The position numbers and the translations under genes were made by a program. The notes below the pieces were generated by a model. That model searched no databases. It was not told the origin of the DNA and saw only the letters and a program-made list of their open reading frames with translations. 64,000 bases of DNA from Mycobacterium sp. E787 (lineage in GTDB: Bacteria > Actinomycetota > Actinomycetes > Mycobacteriales > Mycobacteriaceae), in contig NZ_LZKL01000037.1 in the NCBI RefSeq assembly GCF_001668725.1, forward strand, positions 105,099-169,098. The letters are read 5' to 3'. This document shows, one piece after another, positions 1 to 7,566 of the stretch (position 1 is the first letter of the stretch; every line of letters starts with the position of its first letter).

Positions 1-459
1 GATGCGGTGATAGGCGTCGGCGGCATGCCCGACGATGCGGTCGTCTTCCTCGTAGAAGGCGTCCATGGCGCGCCAGGCGAAGGCCAGCCGCCCGTCCAGG
101 ACCGCTGCATGCGGCGGCAGTGCCGTGTGTTGCCAGGCGGCGTGATTGGCCTCTCGCTCCGCGGCCGTGACGGTGAACCACCGGGTGTCGCCGAGGTCGC
201 GGTGCTGAGTCACCCGATCCTCGGCGACCACCATTCCCGCCTCGACATCACCGGCGGGGAAGTAGGCGACCGGGTACCGCCCCGGTTCGTGCAGCAGGAT
301 GACGTCCTCGCTGTCGGCGATCCAGCGGTCCGCGAAGCGCACCCGCATGCGCCGGCGCAACGGCTCGGCGAACAACAGCCGCGGCGGCAGCGGCTGCTCG
401 ACGAGGAAATGCCCCGCCGATCCGGATGCCAATGGTCCTTGTTGCCATGCCAAACCCAC
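1..459 (-). CDS. DUF427 domain protein, C-terminally cut by window edge
   Basis: The 153 visible codons start at a GTG preceded by GAGGGGAC and run off the left edge without a stop. The protein reads like a DUF427 member: a short beta-rich segment with ILLHEPGRYPVAYFP around residues 50-65, then the family's LGDTRWFTV turn and a tryptophan-rich DGRLAFAWRAMDAFYEEDDRIVGH stretch (quoted in pieces: DGRLAFAWRAMDAF, YEEDDRIVGH). DUF427 proteins have no settled biochemical function. The gene points away from the oxidoreductase that follows it on the same strand, 55 bases upstream. No catalytic motif can be named. Family assignment is fairly sure; function is unknown. Confidence 0.7.
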   Translation of the reverse strand, partial: MGLAWQQGPLASGSAGHFLVEQPLPPRLLFAEPLRRRMRVRFADRWIADSEDVILLHEPGRYPVAYFPAGDVEAGMVVAEDRVTQHRDLGDTRWFTVTAAEREANHAAWQHTALPPHAAVLDGRLAFAWRAMDAFYEEDDRIVGHAADAYHRI

Positions 460-514
460 TGTGGTGTCCCCTCATTGGCGAAAGCTATTCTCGAGGAAAG
501 TCTTTACGCCGCTG

Positions 515-1489
515 TCAGTCCATGACAACGACGACCTTACCGCCGGCTTCGCCCGACTCCGCCAGCCGGTGGGCCTCGTGAATCTGGTCGAACGAAAAAA
601 CGCGAGCCGGTTTCGCGTCGAATTTGCCATCCGCCACCTGCTGTGCGATGTCGCCCAGCGGCACATCCGACACCGGGAAGCCGGGATTGCCAAAGACCGG
701 GCTGGCGAAGAAGGTGAAGTTCACCCCGCTGGCCATCCGCGCAAGCGGGTTGAAATCGCCGATGGGCGCAAGCCCGCCGAGCCACCCGGCCAGGCATGCC
801 GAACCACCGCGGCGCAACATGTCGAGAGAGTCGAGGATCGTGCTATTGCCGACGAAATCGAGGACCGCATCGATCTGCTTGGCCTCGGCAATGTGGCTGG
901 CAAGGTCACGGCGCTCCAATTCGATGCGGACAGCTCCCAACTCCTCGAGCATCCGAAAGCGCTCGCGGCTACGCGCGGTGGCGATGACGTTCGCCCCGGT
1001 GGCCACGGCCATCTTGAGCGCCGCCTGACCCAACGCCGAGGTGGCCCCGCGGATCACCAGCGTCTGTCCCGCCGTCAATTCGAGGTTGCGGAACAGGCAC
1101 GTCCAAGCGGTCGCATAGGTTTCCGGGAGCGCGGCGAGCTGCGACCACGTCAGGTCGGACTCGAGTGGGACGACGTTCGCCGCGCGGACGCGCGTGTACT
1201 CGGCGTAGCTGCCATTGATCGTTCGCCCCAGGCCGCCCATCAAGGCCGCCACCTTGGCGCCGGTCGGGAATTCGCCTCCCGGGCAGGAGTCGACGACGCC
1301 CACGCATTCGATGCCGCTGACTTCGGCGGCTTCCGCCCATTCCCCCCGGCGCATGTGGATCTCGGCGTGGTTGATGCCGAACCCCTTGACCTGGATGACA
1401 ACTTCGCCGTCCCGGGGCAGCGGCTTGGGGATGTCGGTGTAGACGAGGTTGTCGAGTCCGCCGAACCCCGCGAGGATGATCGCTCGCAT
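515..1489 (-). CDS. Zinc-type alcohol dehydrogenase-like / quinone oxidoreductase family protein
   Basis: The 324-residue protein belongs to the medium-chain dehydrogenase/reductase superfamily. A GroES-like fold covers about residues 1-115 and a Rossmann nucleotide-binding fold follows, with GATSALGQ at 148-155 in the place of the AGAGGVG loop of quinone oxidoreductases. No catalytic-zinc ligand set is visible, so it is probably an NADPH-dependent, zinc-free reductase; the substrate is unknown. The frame stays open to 1720, but MRAIILAGFG at 1489 is the family-type start. Two copies of an 18-bp inverted repeat lie 170-207 bases upstream, the same repeat that precedes the neighbouring TetR, hydrolase and SDR genes. 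It is therefore likely co-regulated with them, on a transcript with a long leader. Confidence 0.85.
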   Translation of the reverse strand: MRAIILAGFGGLDNLVYTDIPKPLPRDGEVVIQVKGFGINHAEIHMRRGEWAEAAEVSGIECVGVVDSCPGGEFPTGAKVAALMGGLGRTINGSYAEYTRVRAANVVPLESDLTWSQLAALPETYATAWTCLFRNLELTAGQTLVIRGATSALGQAALKMAVATGANVIATARSRERFRMLEELGAVRIELERRDLASHIAEAKQIDAVLDFVGNSTILDSLDMLRRGGSACLAGWLGGLAPIGDFNPLARMASGVNFTFFASPVFGNPGFPVSDVPLGDIAQQVADGKFDAKPARVFSFDQIHEAHRLAESGEAGGKVVVVMD

Positions 1490-1656
1490 GGTATCGCCGC
1501 CGGGCCGCTCGCGAACAACGGCCGGAGCGGTGGGCAGCTGGGGTGCATCGGTGATGGACAACTGCCGCCTCTTCCCCAGATCGCTTGTTGGCCTGTGCAT
1601 GTGGATCTGCGCCGGTGCATCGGCGCGTCGGCTGCGAGCCGTCCACATCAGATTGA

Positions 1657-1674
1657 ATGGGCCATCTGACCCAC
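1657..1674. promoter_or_regulatory. Putative TetR operator copy 1 (TGGG-N8-CCCA)
   Basis: The sequence ATGGGCCATCTGACCCAC is an inverted repeat, TGGG-N8-CCCA. It is one of five such sites in the first 4.2 kb. It lies between the 3' end of the downstream TetR gene and the oxidoreductase gene it probably controls, 5 bases away from the second copy. Assignment to the adjacent TetR proteins is inference. Confidence 0.55.
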
Positions 1675-1678
1675 TATT

Positions 1679-1696
1679 ATGGGCCAGCGGACCCAT
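1679..1696. promoter_or_regulatory. Putative TetR operator copy 2
   Basis: ATGGGCCAGCGGACCCAT is a second inverted repeat, 22 bases centre to centre from copy 1. That is about two helical turns, which would let two dimers bind on the same DNA face upstream of the oxidoreductase gene. Confidence 0.6.
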
Positions 1697-1725
1697 TCTG
1701 TCCAGACCGGCGGCCGGCAACCGGG

Positions 1726-2382
1726 TCAGGACTTACCTCGGCGACGCGTGTTGCGCGGTGGGGGCGGCGGCGCAAAGGAGCGCACGTAGTCGACGGCCGC
1801 CGTGACGGCGGCCCGCAGCGGTTCGGTGTCTCCGGTGGCGTGCGTGACCATGGCGCCGCCCTGGTGTGCGACAACCAGCGACACGGCCAGATGCCGCGGG
1901 TCGGCGTCGGGGCGCAGGTCGCCGCGCTGCCGCATCGCCGTGAGACCCGCCTGAAACAGCCCGATCCACTGGTCGTAGCCCGCCGAGAGATCGTCGTGCA
2001 CTTCGTCGTCGGCGTCGATGAGCTCACCGGCCAAAGCGCCGTAGACGCAACCGCCGACGCGGTACACGGAGTCCGCGGCGGTGATGCACGCATCGGCCCA
2101 CGCCTGCAGCGCATCGAGGCTGTCGAGACCTTCCAGCGACGGTTGAGTGTGGAAGGCCCGCACCTCGTCGCGGCGAGCGGCGACGACATGGCGGGTGAGG
2201 TCGCGCTTGTCGGCGAAGTAGTGCGACATCTGCGAGCCGCCCACGTCGGCCACGCGCCGCACCTGATCGATGCTGGTATTGGCGACGCCGCGCTCGAACA
2301 TGAGGCGAGCGGCGACCTCGACGATGCGCGCCCGCGTCGCCAGACCCTTGCGGGTGAACCGCGATGGCGCGTCGTCAGTCAC
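1726..2382 (-). CDS. TetR/AcrR family transcriptional regulator (second of tandem pair)
   Basis: This 218-residue regulator has an N-terminal TetR helix-turn-helix at about residues 15-60. The recognition stretch GGSQMSHYFADK closely resembles GSQLAHYFTDK in the gene just upstream. The GTG start at 2382 lies inside the end of that gene (8-base overlap), which indicates translational coupling. The C-terminal part is a helical ligand-binding domain of the TetR_C type, with a cysteine in YRVGGCVYGAL. It ends in a short basic tail. Because the recognition helices are so alike, both repressors may read the shared TGGG-N8-CCCA repeat. The inducer is unknown. Confidence 0.88.
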   Translation of the reverse strand: MTDDAPSRFTRKGLATRARIVEVAARLMFERGVANTSIDQVRRVADVGGSQMSHYFADKRDLTRHVVAARRDEVRAFHTQPSLEGLDSLDALQAWADACITAADSVYRVGGCVYGALAGELIDADDEVHDDLSAGYDQWIGLFQAGLTAMRQRGDLRPDADPRHLAVSLVVAHQGGAMVTHATGDTEPLRAAVTAAVDYVRSFAPPPPPRNTRRRGKS

Positions 2383-3067
2383 GTTGCCGCCCACGCCGAG
2401 CACGGGGGCGCCGGGCGGCCCGCGGGACCCGTTCGGCCGCATCGGTGGCGAACAGCCGCAAATAGTTGACCGCGAACCGGACCGCGTCGGCATGCGGCCA
2501 CTCCGCCCGATAGGTGAAGGCCAGCGTCCCGCCCCCCTGGTGAGCGCTGACGATGACCAGCGCCAGCCGGCGCGGGTCGGCATCGGCGACCAGGACACCG
2601 TCATCTCTCATCCGCCGGATCGATTCCTCGAGCAGCTCGACCCACCGCCAGTAGCCCCATCCCAGGGTTTCGCGCGTCGCGTCGTCGGATTTCACCAGCT
2701 GGGCGGCGAGGGCGTGGTAGGTGGGTGTGCCGAAATATCCGATGCGCCTCAGGTAACGCAGGTTGAGGTCGGCCCACCGCTCGAAGTCGTCGAATGAACG
2801 CAGGCCGTGGAGCCTGGGCTGGCGGTGGAAGTCCAGCACCACTCCGATCTGGCGCCGGATCACCGCCCGAATGAGCGCGCCCTTGTCGGTGAAGTAGTGC
2901 GCAAGCTGCGAGCCGCTGACCGAAGCCGCCCTGCGCACGTTCTCCATGTTCGACGCCGACAGGCCCTCGGTGACGATGAGCTGGGCTGCGGCCTGCACGA
3001 TCCGGTCGCGGGTGGCGCGCCCCTTGGCGGTCAACCGCTGCTCGTCGAGAACATCGGGATGGGCCAT
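2375..3067 (-). CDS. TetR/AcrR family transcriptional regulator (first of tandem pair)
   Basis: A 230-residue TetR regulator. The N-terminal HTH spans about residues 17-62, with recognition helix SGSQLAHYFTDK, and a helical effector domain follows that contains SAHQGGGTLAF, matched by VAHQGGAMVTH in its tandem neighbour. The two proteins are therefore paralogs from a local duplication. The ATG start at 3067 has an operator-like palindrome 32-49 bases upstream, consistent with autoregulation. The C-terminus is strongly basic (RAARRPRARRGRQRD). Gene order suggests a two-gene transcript with the second TetR. Confidence 0.9.
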   Translation of the reverse strand: MAHPDVLDEQRLTAKGRATRDRIVQAAAQLIVTEGLSASNMENVRRAASVSGSQLAHYFTDKGALIRAVIRRQIGVVLDFHRQPRLHGLRSFDDFERWADLNLRYLRRIGYFGTPTYHALAAQLVKSDDATRETLGWGYWRWVELLEESIRRMRDDGVLVADADPRRLALVIVSAHQGGGTLAFTYRAEWPHADAVRFAVNYLRLFATDAAERVPRAARRPRARRGRQRD

Positions 3068-3098
3068 CGTCCCAGGTTAGTCCGGGGACTCCGCGCTT

Positions 3099-3116
3099 AT
3101 GGGCTATTCAACCCAT
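3099..3116. promoter_or_regulatory. Putative TetR operator copy 3, upstream of the TetR pair
   Basis: ATGGGCTATTCAACCCAT is an 18-bp inverted repeat 32 bases upstream of the first TetR start codon, where a repressor would block the promoter. It also lies just past the stop of the convergently arranged upstream hydrolase. Confidence 0.65.
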
Positions 3117-3141
3117 TGATACCGGTGCCGCCCGCGGCCCG

Positions 3142-4014
3142 TCAGGCGGCCACGGGGAGCTTGGCGAGGAAGTCGCGGATCAGCGCGGCGACCTCGTCCA
3201 GCGCCGATTCGAGCAGGAAGTGCCCGCCGTCGAGCAGGTGGATCTCGGCGTCGGGTAGGTCGTCGGCGAACGCCTCGGCGCCGGCCGGTCCGAAGATCTC
3301 GTCGCCGCGACCCCACACCGCCAGCAGCGGCACCCGGCTCGCGCGGAAGTACTCGTGCAGGCGCGGATAGAGCGGCGCGTTGGTGGCATAGTCGCGGAGC
3401 AGCTTCAGCTGGACTTCGTCGTTGCCGGGGCGAGAGATCAGCGCATGGTCGTGATGCCAGGCTTCGGGGTCGACGAGTGTCTCGTCGGGCACGCCCGTGA
3501 CGTACTGCCACCGGGTGGCATCCAGCGTGAGGAACTGCCGCACCGGGGCCTCCGTGTCGGGTGTCGGCTCGTTTTGGTAGGCCCACACCACTTTCCAGAA
3601 GCTTTCGACGAATCCCGCGTCGTAACCGTTGCCGTTCTGGGTGATGATCGCGGTGATGGCGGACGGATCCCGCAGCGCGAGCCGCCATCCGATCGGGGCG
3701 CCGTAGTCCTGGACGTAGATGGCGTAGCGGTCGATGCCGAGCGTGCGCAACAGACCCGCGGTCAGGTCGGTGAGTGCATCGAAGGTGTAGTCGAACTCTT
3801 CGACCGGTGGGGCGTCCGAGAGTCCGAAGCCCAGGTGGTCCGGTGCGATCACGTGGTAGCGGTCGGCCAGCGCCGGTATCAGGGCCCGGAACATATAGGA
3901 ACTGGTGGGGAACCCGTGCAGGAGGACCAGCGCGGGCGCGCCCGCATCGCCGGCCTCGCGGAAGAACAGCCGATGACCGTCGACGGTGGTGTAACGATGA
4001 TGAACGCTCGCCAT
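3142..4014 (-). CDS. Alpha/beta hydrolase, haloalkane-dehalogenase/epoxide-hydrolase-like (Asp nucleophile)
   Basis: The 290-residue protein has an alpha/beta hydrolase fold. The oxyanion-hole motif HGFPTSS is near residue 34, an aspartate nucleophile sits in the elbow VQDYGAPIG, an acid is in WGRGDEIF, and the catalytic histidine is in DGGHFLLE. An Asp nucleophile means an alkyl-enzyme ester mechanism, as in epoxide hydrolases and haloalkane dehalogenases, rather than a serine esterase. The Trp that follows the nucleophile in true haloalkane dehalogenases is Tyr here, so halide cleavage is uncertain. The ATG at 4014 has a strong AGGAGG ribosome site; the frame is open to 4071, but that extra stretch is the operator. 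Substrate unknown. Confidence 0.87.
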   Translation of the reverse strand: MASVHHRYTTVDGHRLFFREAGDAGAPALVLLHGFPTSSYMFRALIPALADRYHVIAPDHLGFGLSDAPPVEEFDYTFDALTDLTAGLLRTLGIDRYAIYVQDYGAPIGWRLALRDPSAITAIITQNGNGYDAGFVESFWKVVWAYQNEPTPDTEAPVRQFLTLDATRWQYVTGVPDETLVDPEAWHHDHALISRPGNDEVQLKLLRDYATNAPLYPRLHEYFRASRVPLLAVWGRGDEIFGPAGAEAFADDLPDAEIHLLDGGHFLLESALDEVAALIRDFLAKLPVAA

Positions 4015-4053
4015 GACGTTCCTCCTGAGCCCGCGCTCGAACGCACCTACTTT

Positions 4054-4071
4054 ATGGGTTGTGCAACCCAT
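4054..4071. promoter_or_regulatory. Putative TetR operator copy 4 (perfect palindrome) upstream of hydrolase
   Basis: ATGGGTTGTGCAACCCAT has perfect 8-base arms around a 2-base centre. It is the most symmetric of the five copies and lies 40 bases upstream of the hydrolase ATG, facing the SDR gene on the other strand. Confidence 0.7.
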
Positions 4072-4141
4072 TATGCCTCAATCGGGCGGCGGGCAACAGC
4101 CCGGGCCGATATGTTGCCGCCCGCCCCGGATCGGCATATTC

Positions 4142-4157
4142 TGGGCCAGACATCCCA
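4142..4157. promoter_or_regulatory. Putative TetR operator copy 5 upstream of SDR
   Basis: TGGGCCAGACATCCCA matches the TGGG-N8-CCCA core of the other four repeats, though the flanking bases differ. It lies 50 bases upstream of the SDR start and on the SDR side of the divergent intergenic region. Confidence 0.45.
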
Positions 4158-4206
4158 ATTCTGGGGCCGGATCGGTTCCTGTCCCCACGCGAGGAGCGAT
4201 CGCACG

Positions 4207-4923
4207 GTGGGTAACGCGTTGCGGGACAGAACAGTAGTGGTGGTCGGGCGTGGCAGCGGAATTGCTCGGGCCGTCGCGTTGCTTGCGCGATCGGAAGGTG
4301 CCCGCGTGGTCGTGGCCGGCCGGGACAAACCCAAGCTGGAAAGCGCATACGCCGGCCGCGACATCGCCGCAGAGGTGGTCGACCTCACCGACGACGAGTC
4401 GATCGCCGCCCTGGCCGCCCGGGTGGGCGCGGTGGATCATGTGGTGTCGACCGCGTCGGCACGCGCCCGCGGAAAGCTGGCCGACCTGGACCGCCATCAG
4501 CTGCGGCTCTCCTTCGACATCAAGGTGATCGGGCCGACCATGCTCGCCAAACACTTTGCGCCGCAGATGAAAGCGGGTGGTTCGCTCGTGCTGTTCTCGG
4601 GTGTTCACGCGTTCAAGCACAACGTGGGTTACCTGGGCGTCGGTATCACCAACGGTGCAGTTGACTTCCTCGCTCGTTGGCTGGCCGTCGAACTCGCTCC
4701 CGTGCGGGTCAACGCGATCTCGCCCGGCGTCATCGACAGCGGAGCCTGGGATGCCTTCGGGGACGAGGGCAAGCGGGACTACTTCAACCGCATCGCCGAC
4801 GGCAACCCCGTGGGGCGAATCGGAACCACCGACGATATCGCCGGAGCGGTCCTGTTCGCCATGACCAACACCTTCATGACCGGTGTGACGCTGAAGGTCG
4901 ACGGCGGAGAGCCGCTGACCTAG
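4207..4923 (+). CDS. SDR-family protein lacking the YxxxK catalytic pair
   Basis: A 238-residue short-chain dehydrogenase/reductase with a Rossmann fold: GRGSGIA at about residues 13-19 (cofactor loop), NAISPG after the active-site helix, and a C-terminal VDGGEPLT. Aligning the helix NGAVDFLARWLAVELAP with normal SDRs puts Val where the catalytic Tyr should be and Asn where the Lys should be (VGITN in place of YSASK). It may thus bind NAD(P) without the usual proton relay, or use a displaced Tyr (VGYLGVG). The GTG at 4207 follows GAGGAG at good spacing. A stop at 4921-4923 is followed 30 bases later by the MOSC fusion gene, so both are probably one operon. Confidence 0.85.
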   Translation: MGNALRDRTVVVVGRGSGIARAVALLARSEGARVVVAGRDKPKLESAYAGRDIAAEVVDLTDDESIAALAARVGAVDHVVSTASARARGKLADLDRHQLRLSFDIKVIGPTMLAKHFAPQMKAGGSLVLFSGVHAFKHNVGYLGVGITNGAVDFLARWLAVELAPVRVNAISPGVIDSGAWDAFGDEGKRDYFNRIADGNPVGRIGTTDDIAGAVLFAMTNTFMTGVTLKVDGGEPLT

Positions 4924-4953
4924 GCTCCTCCCAGGGGACCGCAAGGAGACACA

Positions 4954-6657
4954 GTGGGCAGGCTGGTATCGGTCAATGTCGGCATGCCCAAGGACGTCCG
5001 ATGGCGGGGCAAAACGGTCCACACCGGGATCTGGAAGACCCCGGTCGAGGGACCGGTCATGGTGCGCCGCCTCAACCTGGACGGTGACGGCCAGGGCGAC
5101 CTCGGGGGCCACGGCGGTGAACAGCGCGCGGTGATGGTCTACCAGGTGGAGTCGTACGACTTTTGGAGGACCTACCTCGGTCGCGATGACCTGGAGCCGG
5201 GCCACTTCGGTGAAAATTTCACGATCGCCGGCCTGACCGACGACGAGGTCTGCATCGGTGACCGCTACCGCATCGGTCAGGCGGAATTCGAGGTCACCCA
5301 GCCGCGCGTCACCTGCTTCCGGGTCGGCATGCGACTCAACGAACCCAGGATGCCCAATCTGTTTGTCTCCCAGCATCGGCCGGGCTTTTACTTCCGGGTC
5401 ATCAGCGAGGGAACCGTTTGCGCCGGCGACGACATCGTACGGACCCGGCGAGGCCGTCACGAGCTCAGCGTCGCCGACGTCGATGCGCTGCTCTACCTGC
5501 CAAATCGCAACGCCGAGCAACTCCATAAGGTCGTCGACGTCCCGGCGCTCAGCCCCGGCTGGCAACAGTCCTTCCGGGACATGCTGGCCGAACCCGGGCC
5601 CGCCGTGGCGCCGGTGACCGGAGTATCACCGCGGTGGAACGGATTTCGCACCTTGCGGGTCGCCCGTATACACCGCGAAAGCCCCCAGGTGTTGTCGATT
5701 CGCCTGGAGTCCGAGGACGGCGACCCGTTGCCACCGCCGCTGCCGGGGCAATACCTGCCCGTGCGACTTCGCGGAGCCGGCGAACCGGCGCCGCTGCGCA
5801 GCTACTCGCTGTCGGGTGATCCCGCTGCGGGGACCTACCGGCTGAGCGTCAAGCGCGAAGACCATGGTTTGGTGAGCCGGTGGCTGCACGCCCACATCCA
5901 GCCAGGGGCGGTGATCGAGGCGGCCGCACCACGTGGCGACTTCTATCTCACCGACGGCGACAATCCGGTTGTCCTCTGCTCGGCGGGCATCGGGGCCACG
6001 CCCGTGCTGGCGATGTTGCACGCGCTGTCCGCCGGCCACAGCGTCCGCGACGTCTGGTGGCTGCACACCGCCCGCAACCCCGAAACGCAGGCGTTCGCAG
6101 CCGAAGTCACGAGCCTGATCGACTCCCTGCCGCACGCTCGGCAGCGCGTCTTCTACACCGAGACCCAGGGCCGCCTCAACGGGGAGTCGATCGCGGCACT
6201 GGGCCTGCCGCCCGACGCCAGCGTCTACCTTTGCGGCCCGACCCAATTCATGGCCGATATCCGTGAATTCCTGACGGCCGCCGGCTCAGACCCCCAGAAC
6301 ATCCACAGCGAACTCTTCGGTGCCCTGCCGGCGATCAACCCGGGCGTTCTCGAAACCGGAGAGCGCCCCGTGCCGCACCCGCCCGCCGGACCGCCCGGCA
6401 CCGGACCGTCGGTGACCTTCGCCCGCAGCGGGCTGACCGTCGACTGGTCGCCGGACTACGGCAGCATTCTCGACCTCGCCGAGGCGTGCGATGTGCCGAC
6501 CCGCTTCTCGTGCCGCAGCGGGGTGTGTCACGTGTGCGTCACCGGCATCGTCTCCGGGACGGCGACCTACGTGCAGGCACCGCTGGAGCAGCCCGGCGAT
6601 GCCGAGGTCCTGATCTGCTCGGCCGCGCCGGGCAGCGACCTGGTGTTGGACCTGTGA
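4954..6657 (+). CDS. MOSC - FAD/NAD(P) reductase - 2Fe-2S ferredoxin fusion protein
   Basis: This 567-residue protein fuses three modules. Residues 1-215 form a MOSC (molybdenum-cofactor sulfurase C-terminal) domain with the conserved Cys in VTQPRVTCFRVG. Residues 225-455 form a ferredoxin-reductase unit, with FAD-binding RSYSLSGDP and NAD-binding CSAGIGATPVLAML. Residues 475-567 form a plant-type 2Fe-2S domain with ligands in CRSGVCHVC and a last Cys in LICSAAPG. MOSC domains handle sulfur or Moco-bound substrates; joining one to an electron-transfer chain suggests an NAD(P)H-driven reduction, perhaps of N-oxygenated or Moco-linked substrates. The GTG at 4954 follows AAGGAGA. This architecture is recurrent in actinobacteria, but its substrate is not established. 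Confidence 0.88.
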   Translation: MGRLVSVNVGMPKDVRWRGKTVHTGIWKTPVEGPVMVRRLNLDGDGQGDLGGHGGEQRAVMVYQVESYDFWRTYLGRDDLEPGHFGENFTIAGLTDDEVCIGDRYRIGQAEFEVTQPRVTCFRVGMRLNEPRMPNLFVSQHRPGFYFRVISEGTVCAGDDIVRTRRGRHELSVADVDALLYLPNRNAEQLHKVVDVPALSPGWQQSFRDMLAEPGPAVAPVTGVSPRWNGFRTLRVARIHRESPQVLSIRLESEDGDPLPPPLPGQYLPVRLRGAGEPAPLRSYSLSGDPAAGTYRLSVKREDHGLVSRWLHAHIQPGAVIEAAAPRGDFYLTDGDNPVVLCSAGIGATPVLAMLHALSAGHSVRDVWWLHTARNPETQAFAAEVTSLIDSLPHARQRVFYTETQGRLNGESIAALGLPPDASVYLCGPTQFMADIREFLTAAGSDPQNIHSELFGALPAINPGVLETGERPVPHPPAGPPGTGPSVTFARSGLTVDWSPDYGSILDLAEACDVPTRFSCRSGVCHVCVTGIVSGTATYVQAPLEQPGDAEVLICSAAPGSDLVLDL

Positions 6658-6666
6658 CGGCCCCCA

Positions 6667-7407
6667 CTACGGGGCGAGCGCCAGTAGTCCGCCGCTCACC
6701 GGCAGGATCGCGCCGTTGATGTAGCCCGCCTGCGGAGAGGCCAGAAACGTTACGGCATTGGCGATCTCGTCGGCCTGCGCCACCCGGCCAAGCGTGGTGA
6801 CCGTGGCGAAGCCCTCGGCGAGGCCGGGAGTCGCGGCGGTGCCCAACGTTTCGGTCGGCCCGGCCTGCACGGCGTTCACCCGGACCCCGGACGGGCCGAA
6901 TTCGTCCGCCCAGACCCGCGTCAGCAGCTCGAGACCCGCCTTGCTGGCGCCATAGACGCCGGCCATCTTCGCCGGGACGGCGGCGGCGATGGTGCTGATG
7001 TTCACGACGACGCCCCTGCCCCGCGCGGCCATGCCGGGCACCAGTTGCTGGACCAGCAGATAGGGCGCGCGCAGGTTGATGTTCATGTGTTCGTCGAAGA
7101 CCCCGTCGTCGAGGTCGGCGGTCGTCCCGAACTTGTACACGCCTGCGTTGTTGACCAGGATGTCGACCGGGCCCACCGCGGCCGCCAGGCGCCGAACGTC
7201 GTCGGCCTCGGCCAGGTCGGCCGCAACGAAACGTGCCTTCCCTCCGGAATTTTCGATCTCCTGGACCGTCTTGGCACCGCGTTCGGCGCTGCGCCCGTGC
7301 ACCACCACCTCGGCGCCGAGCGCGGCGAGTTGCAGTGCGACCGCGCGCCCGATGCCCGACGTGGCACCGGTGACCAGCGCGGTCGAGCCCTCAAGTGTTG
7401 TTTCCAT
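6667..7407 (-). CDS. Classical SDR-family oxidoreductase
   Basis: A 246-residue classical short-chain dehydrogenase/reductase. TGATSGIG near residue 11 is the cofactor loop, NNAGV is in the core, a Ser lies in NISTIAA, and the catalytic pair is intact in YGASK. Arg in HGRSAERG after the second strand suggests NADP preference. The likely ATG at 7407 has GAGGAGA upstream. The gene is divergent from a LysR regulator with 159 bases between them, the usual arrangement for local control. The substrate cannot be read from the sequence. It converges with the MOSC fusion gene, leaving 9 bases. Confidence 0.88.
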   Translation of the reverse strand: METTLEGSTALVTGATSGIGRAVALQLAALGAEVVVHGRSAERGAKTVQEIENSGGKARFVAADLAEADDVRRLAAAVGPVDILVNNAGVYKFGTTADLDDGVFDEHMNINLRAPYLLVQQLVPGMAARGRGVVVNISTIAAAVPAKMAGVYGASKAGLELLTRVWADEFGPSGVRVNAVQAGPTETLGTAATPGLAEGFATVTTLGRVAQADEIANAVTFLASPQAGYINGAILPVSGGLLALAP

Positions 7408-7566
7408 ACCAGTTCTCCTCGACGAATTGCTGCACATGCCGAAGCGCATAGCGCCCCCGCGCACCCATTTAATTCCGGCGTCGCCGAGTGGCTATCGGCT
7501 TTGTCGATGGCGGCCATTAACTAAGCTGAGCAGGTATCGGGAGAAGCAGGGGACCGGCCATCGGCT

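Noticed and set aside
3142..4071. Longer start of the hydrolase at 4071
   Set aside because: That start codon lies inside the palindromic operator, and the ATG at 4014 has an AGGAGG site.
4078..5565. A 495-residue minus-strand frame opposite the SDR and MOSC genes
   Set aside because: Shadow frame: the plus-strand genes there have clear Rossmann and MOSC motifs, while this one has none.
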